Assembly (NCBI GenBank): GCA_002150815.3 | Contig: NDFF03000317.1 | Span: forward strand, 677,839 to 741,838 | Reading direction: 5' to 3' | DNA from: Grammothele lineata | Lineage: Eukaryota > Basidiomycota > Agaricomycetes > Polyporales > Polyporaceae | DNA length: 64,000 nucleotides | Shown here: piece by piece, positions 59,746 through 64,000 of the stretch | Numbering within the stretch: position 1 is the first letter of the stretch | Layout: every line of letters begins with the position of its first letter | Notes under the pieces: model-generated | The model's input: the letters and a program-made list of their open reading frames with translations, nothing else | What the model was told of the DNA's origin: nothing | Database searches by the model: none | Translations under genes and position numbers: made by a program

Positions 59746-60448
59746 TCCGATGAGTTGAAGCGGTGAGAGGCATTGGCAGCTTTCATACGCATTTGCAGCA
59801 CTGATCGCTCGTTTCAAGGAATCCTCTTGAGAAGGAATATTGTATCGCGGTGTCGACGATACCCTGTATTAGCCTAGGAATGCCGTCTGGAGGTGCCAAC
59901 GTCCTGCGAGGGTGTCCAGAAGATCCCGGAATTGTATCATTCCCGAAAGAATGTTCTAGCTGCTTCTTTGTGGACATTGATGGTGTCGTGGGAGACGGTA
60001 TTCTTCGCACTCGTTTGAACTGTGTCTCGGCGTGACACGTATGTTGATGTTTGATTTGCCAAAGGTCTTAAGCATTTGCGCCGCTTGTTCTGTTATTTTG
60101 CTGTAAGATATCTACGAGGTTACGCGCGACGCGATGAAGTCAAAAAAGCGATCGATGAACAGAGACTACGTTAGCAATGGGTCGTTTCGTAGTGTTGCAG
60201 GATAAACAGGCGGGATTCGCTACGTGAGCGCGTGCGCCGCCGAGTCCGAAGTCAGCTGGGGTTGCTCTACAGATGCCGCTGAATGGAAGCAAGACGGCGA
60301 GAGTTTCCTGTCGAATACAGCACATGCATTCACATCGTTCTGAGGATATGCCAATGAATAGATATCGTGTTAGTGTACGAATCCTAGACTGGCCCATCAA
60401 TCAGCATTCGAGTAGCGAACCCATTGAAGCGATTTACAAGCGCGCCTA
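59746..60448. other. spacer between convergent MYND J and K
   Basis: About 700 bases joining two 3' ends. No gene or repeat recognised. Confidence 0.45.
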
Positions 60449-61495
60449 CTAATCCCACGACATCGCCATATACATCGTCAAGAGCTCGTCAGCGCTCAGG
60501 CGCGTTTTGAGCTTCCCCTGGTTCTCTGCCCAGTGCTGCCGCGTCAAGATGTCCCAATCCCAGCCGCCCAGTACGCCGAGCAGCCACGTCTTGTTCACAA
60601 GCCTGTACGATCCTGCCAGTGGCATCAATGCCGTCTTGTCCGTATTCGGTAGAAACAGGAGCCCTGAATTGGCCGCGGTGCGGCACAGGAGGACGAGGTC
60701 GTGGTAGGCGTCGCGCTCGTGCTGCGTCAAAGGCACGTCTTCCTGCTTGCGGTACCAGATGTCGCACCAGCCCTTGATCCTCAACGAGGTGCCCATCACG
60801 CGCGTAATGGTGGGAACGACGCCTGCGAACTCTGGCAGTGGATGGTCGCGACGCATTTCTTCTTCCTTCTCCCGTCGCATTTGCTGTAGTGGGGCCCACA
60901 AGTCGCGCAGAGCCGGGACGCTTTCACAACCTTGTCTCGTATCCAAGACCGAGTCAAGTTCGAGCATTGTCGAAGGATTGCGCCGCTTGCCAAGCTCGAC
61001 GTCATCCTGACCGGCGCGGAGCTGAAAGAGCAAGCAGCGTTCGGAGGCGAGAGCCTCGTCCGCGCCACATGGGAGAGAACGTATCATTGCGTTGCAGAGG
61101 ATGGTGAGTGTGTGACGGTGGGCACTGCTCCATTTGCTCATTGCATCAAGGACAGATATGGGTGAGCGGTAGCCCAGCTCTGAGAAAAAAGGCTGTTGAA
61201 TAGAATGTCGATGACATGAGGGTCTTGAACAGCGCATGAGGCTCAGAGGACACGAGGGGAAGTAGGTCAAGGCAGGAAAGACGTACTTGTGTGTGGGCCA
61301 CGCCGCCTTCTGACACTCTCTGCTACAGAATCTTGCCATGAGACACCCAGCACATTTCTTGAGGGTCCCGGTTCCTGTCTTCTGGCAGAAATCGCATTTG
61401 TCGGCGCGGGGAGAGATGGTGATGTTGGGCGGATGTTCGTGGCCGCATTCACCTGTCGTGCACAGAATGAAATCGGAATGGGCGCGAGGAGGCAT
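60449..61495 (-). CDS. MYND zinc-finger protein K (class 2 body)
   Basis: Exons 61495-61287 and 61223-60449; 327 residues. The 63 bp intron (GTACGT..TTCAAG) is open in frame, so an unspliced reading also gives a long protein. I splice it because that places the ligand Cys of PSC three residues after His, as in the paralogues. An acceptor ten bases earlier would give HN and a wrong spacing. Finger: CDFC, KCAGC, FCSREC, WPTHK. Class 2 body: KWSSAHRHTLTILC, FAGVVPTI, YHDLVLLCRTAANSGLLF and NKTWLLGVLGGWDW, ending LLTMYMAMSWD. It is divergent from gene L. Confidence 0.86.
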   Translation of the reverse strand: MPPRAHSDFILCTTGECGHEHPPNITISPRADKCDFCQKTGTGTLKKCAGCLMARFCSRECQKAAWPTHKYVFPALTYFPSCPLSLMRCSRPSCHRHSIQQPFFSELGYRSPISVLDAMSKWSSAHRHTLTILCNAMIRSLPCGADEALASERCLLFQLRAGQDDVELGKRRNPSTMLELDSVLDTRQGCESVPALRDLWAPLQQMRREKEEEMRRDHPLPEFAGVVPTITRVMGTSLRIKGWCDIWYRKQEDVPLTQHERDAYHDLVLLCRTAANSGLLFLPNTDKTALMPLAGSYRLVNKTWLLGVLGGWDWDILTRQHWAENQGKLKTRLSADELLTMYMAMSWD

Positions 61496-62626
61496 TTTGT
61501 TGTCGCCTGGCAAGACCAGCTATTCACTGGCGAAGAGATGTGTGGGGAGCGGAAGGAAACTTGCGAGGTGGGAGGAGAATACTGATCGAGCCGCTCCAGC
61601 TTGAGACGGCGCGACAACTGCGTCTAGCAGTCGCCCGCGGCGACAAAGTTTCCTCCCCCCCGGACCGGCAAGCGGTCCGGAAGCTTCCCCGAAAGTTTAC
61701 TCGTGGCAGACGCCGGTCGCCCATGGTCTTGGACAAGTTCGTCCGATGCGAACGACTGTACCCGACTGTACTCTTAATCGCCACGGGCCACGACCACCGT
61801 CACGACTCTTAGGACGCATCCAGCTTCAAACTTTCAACTGATGACTTGAAGAGATGCCCTAGTCATAGCTGACTGCTCCAAGTTCAGGAGCGTAAGCTTT
61901 TCGGCTCGGCCGTTCAACTCCCCCTATTGCGCCAAATCAAGGCGTTACGGCAGCTCTCCATCAGGCTTGTGTACAATCATCCTCGGCGTTGGCGTCTCTT
62001 GTGCTCATAAATTAACACAGACTCAATAGCAACTGCGTGGGGAAGTTGTCTAGCATTTTTGCCCCATTGGCACGTTCGGTTCTCCAAGCGCCGTACCATA
62101 CGTCAGGACGACAGTCAGTTCAGACAAGTCGCTCTAGAACGGAACTCCACTACCGGTTATGCATGTCCGCGTAAGAAGTGGGTCAATTGGACTCTCACCG
62201 AAGTGGGTAACCTGGTCGACTATAAAGGTAAGTCAATCCTTCATACAAGGCATCGAAGCTGCTCGTATTAGTACGCCGCATGTTGCACGTGCAACGTGAA
62301 CGATATTCGCGGACGCTCTTCTTCATCCGATGCGCAGCTCCCTGCCAACAGCTTTGGCGTATCATGTTGGCATCCTATGTCATTAATCAGTAGTGTGAAT
62401 CCTCGTTTGGTAACAAGTCATGCTCACGCACGTATTTATAGCAGTAAACGTCAACCGCTGTCTCAGAGAGAAAACAGAGCTGCCAACGGTTAACGAAGAA
62501 GTGCTTGTCAACCTGCTAAGACGGCCGGTGACTCGACGCTGTACGTAAACCTTTGATACAGACGGTTCCGAAGCTTGTTTACATACCGGTCTACTGCGGC
62601 CCGTCATCATCCCTCTGCCTGGAACT
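61496..62626. promoter_or_regulatory. divergent region between MYND K and L
   Basis: 1.13 kb without a convincing gene. Presumed to hold both promoters. Confidence 0.4.
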
Positions 62627-63679
62627 ATGGCCCCCACCGTCTTGAACGCTGTCGGCGACTCCTCTCCTCCTTCCCTTGTTTGCTGCACACAGTGCGAGCA
62701 GCCTGGTAATCGAGAACGCCCTCTCAAGCGATGCGCAGGCGGGTGTATGATCGCACCGGTGTATTGCAGCAAGGAATGTCAAAAGGCTCATTGGCCGATT
62801 CATAAGTACGCGGTTTTTGCTCCACATATAGCCAGTTGCTGAGAGCCGTTTGCTAGGGTGCATTGCTGCCACAGCCCGAGTCTGAAAAAGTCCTCGGTAC
62901 TCAAGAACTACCCTGAGCAAGACATCCTCCGTGCCCTTCTCGAATTCACTGAGGCCCACGCCTGGGCTGTCAGCGCTGCAGCGAAGACGGCGGCGTTCCT
63001 CAAGTATGGACCTGCGTATCTCGATGAGATGAAGGAGGTTTTACTGGGATTTCAGTTTATCAGCAACTACATTACCCCGTCACGTCGCGGAGAGCATCGC
63101 GATCCAGCTCGGACCTTCACCCTCTTAGGTCTCAAGTTCTACGGTATCGACGATTGGAAACCCCCAGGCAGACGCAGCGCCGAGTCGAAGAGAGCGGAAC
63201 TGGCACAGCAGCTCCGGGACCTCGAAGCACAGCGTGCCCTCAGCACTGGCCGCCCTTTCGACCCATCCATCGAAGGTACAATCAGGATTCTCTATCATGT
63301 AGAAGGCCTCTCTGCATCGACATGTATGGCCCTACACCATCGACGCTTGGGGGCAAATGGGGAGGGCCGCGGTAACTATCTCCCCGCTGGAATTTCGCAG
63401 GACGACTTCCGCGCCGCGATCGAGGATCTGCATAAACTCAGCTTACAGAGCTTCCGCTCAGGCTTCCCCCTCCGCGTCAGCGACGGCTGTATCAACCCTA
63501 TTCCATTTCCTGGGCGATTCGTGCGCGTTCAGAAGCAATGGGTCTGGAAACCCCTGTTCCAGAGTTGGAACGACTACGTCCAAGGGCGTGTTGAGGGATG
63601 CGGGCGATTGGGTATGTTGGATGGGCTCCAGACGGGATTTAGTCCGAACGATCTTCTACTCTTTGGCTGTCTCATTTGA
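62627..63679 (+). CDS. MYND zinc-finger protein L (class 3 body)
   Basis: Exons 62627-62805 and 62857-63679; 333 residues. Intron 51 bp (GTACGC..GCTAG), phase 2. Finger: CTQC, RCAGGC (wide spacing as in gene I), YCSKEC, WPIHK and VHC. Class 3 body: NYPEQDILRALLEFTEAHAWA, SAAAKTAAFLKYG, GEHRDPARTFTLL, GRPFDPSIEGTI, FPGRFVR and WVWKPLFQSWNDY. It ends LLLFGCLI, close to gene I. The two are clear duplicates now separated by J and K. Confidence 0.88.
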
Positions 63680-64000
63680 CGGGTAAGTAGCCGTTGCACT
63701 GTAACATGACTGTGAACTTACCGTACCCTATAAGGCCACGAAGCGTCTCACATAGGCATTCTCTCAGCGCCTCAGTGTGGATACAGGCCAATATATAGTG
63801 CCTCATGTTGTGATATATCTTGAGCCGAAGTATGCTTCCACAAGCGTGTGTTGTATTGAGGTCACATCCCCGTACCCGCCTTTCACCGTGCTCCAATCAG
63901 CCCCCACGTTTGCTCACTGTTGCACGGCATATAATCTACAGCTCGTTCGACATCCCACCACCTCCTTCATCAGAGTCATCCGCTGCTCAAGGTCTCGATA
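63680..64000. other. 3' flank of MYND L to window end
   Basis: Nothing recognised. Another gene may begin beyond the window, as a TATA-like CATATAATC lies near 63930. Confidence 0.35.

Noticed and set aside
1..64000. CRISPR arrays, bacterial operons, rRNA genes, telomere repeats
   Set aside because: Looked for and not seen; gene structure is plainly eukaryotic.

Overview
The window looks like nuclear DNA of an agaricomycete basidiomycete, probably a wood-decay fungus. Genes are compact, on both strands, and split by many 45-90 bp GT..AG introns. Codons are GC-rich. The gene families (MYND zinc fingers, F-box/LRR proteins, a HET protein, GH43 arabinanase, glutathione reductase) fit that group. 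The taxon is an inference. I worked out exon boundaries by hand from splice signals, frame and paralogue comparison.

Layout. 1-10 kb: a 5'-truncated F-box/LRR gene, an NmrA/isoflavone-reductase-like gene, one MYND gene, two tandem genes of unknown function, and a second F-box/LRR gene. 10.5-21.9 kb: a CpG-rich stretch with no convincing gene. It contains copy 1 of a ~3.6 kb repeat (10.52-14.14 kb). 21.9-28.4 kb: a long serine-rich protein, a pyrimidine-rich tract, and glutathione reductase. 31-36 kb: a HET-domain gene divergent from a third F-box/LRR gene. 36.3-41.2 kb: a tRNA-like repeat, a broken Rab11-like GTPase, and repeat copy 2 in inverted orientation (37.46-41.17 kb). 41.4-63.7 kb: eleven MYND zinc-finger genes interrupted by a single intact GH43 gene, with a decayed GH43 copy inside the same array.

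The most unusual content is the MYND array. Its eleven genes, plus one near 4-5 kb, encode proteins of 315-372 residues: an N-terminal MYND finger followed by a body that I do not recognise. In all twelve a phase-2 intron cuts the finger at the same codon (His-Lys/Gln), so the last zinc ligand, a cysteine, lies in exon 2. The bodies fall into three classes that share a few motifs. Alongside them are HET and F-box/LRR genes, families often expanded in fungi. The window therefore reads as a fast-evolving accessory region embedded among housekeeping genes. A role in non-self recognition is possible but only an inference.
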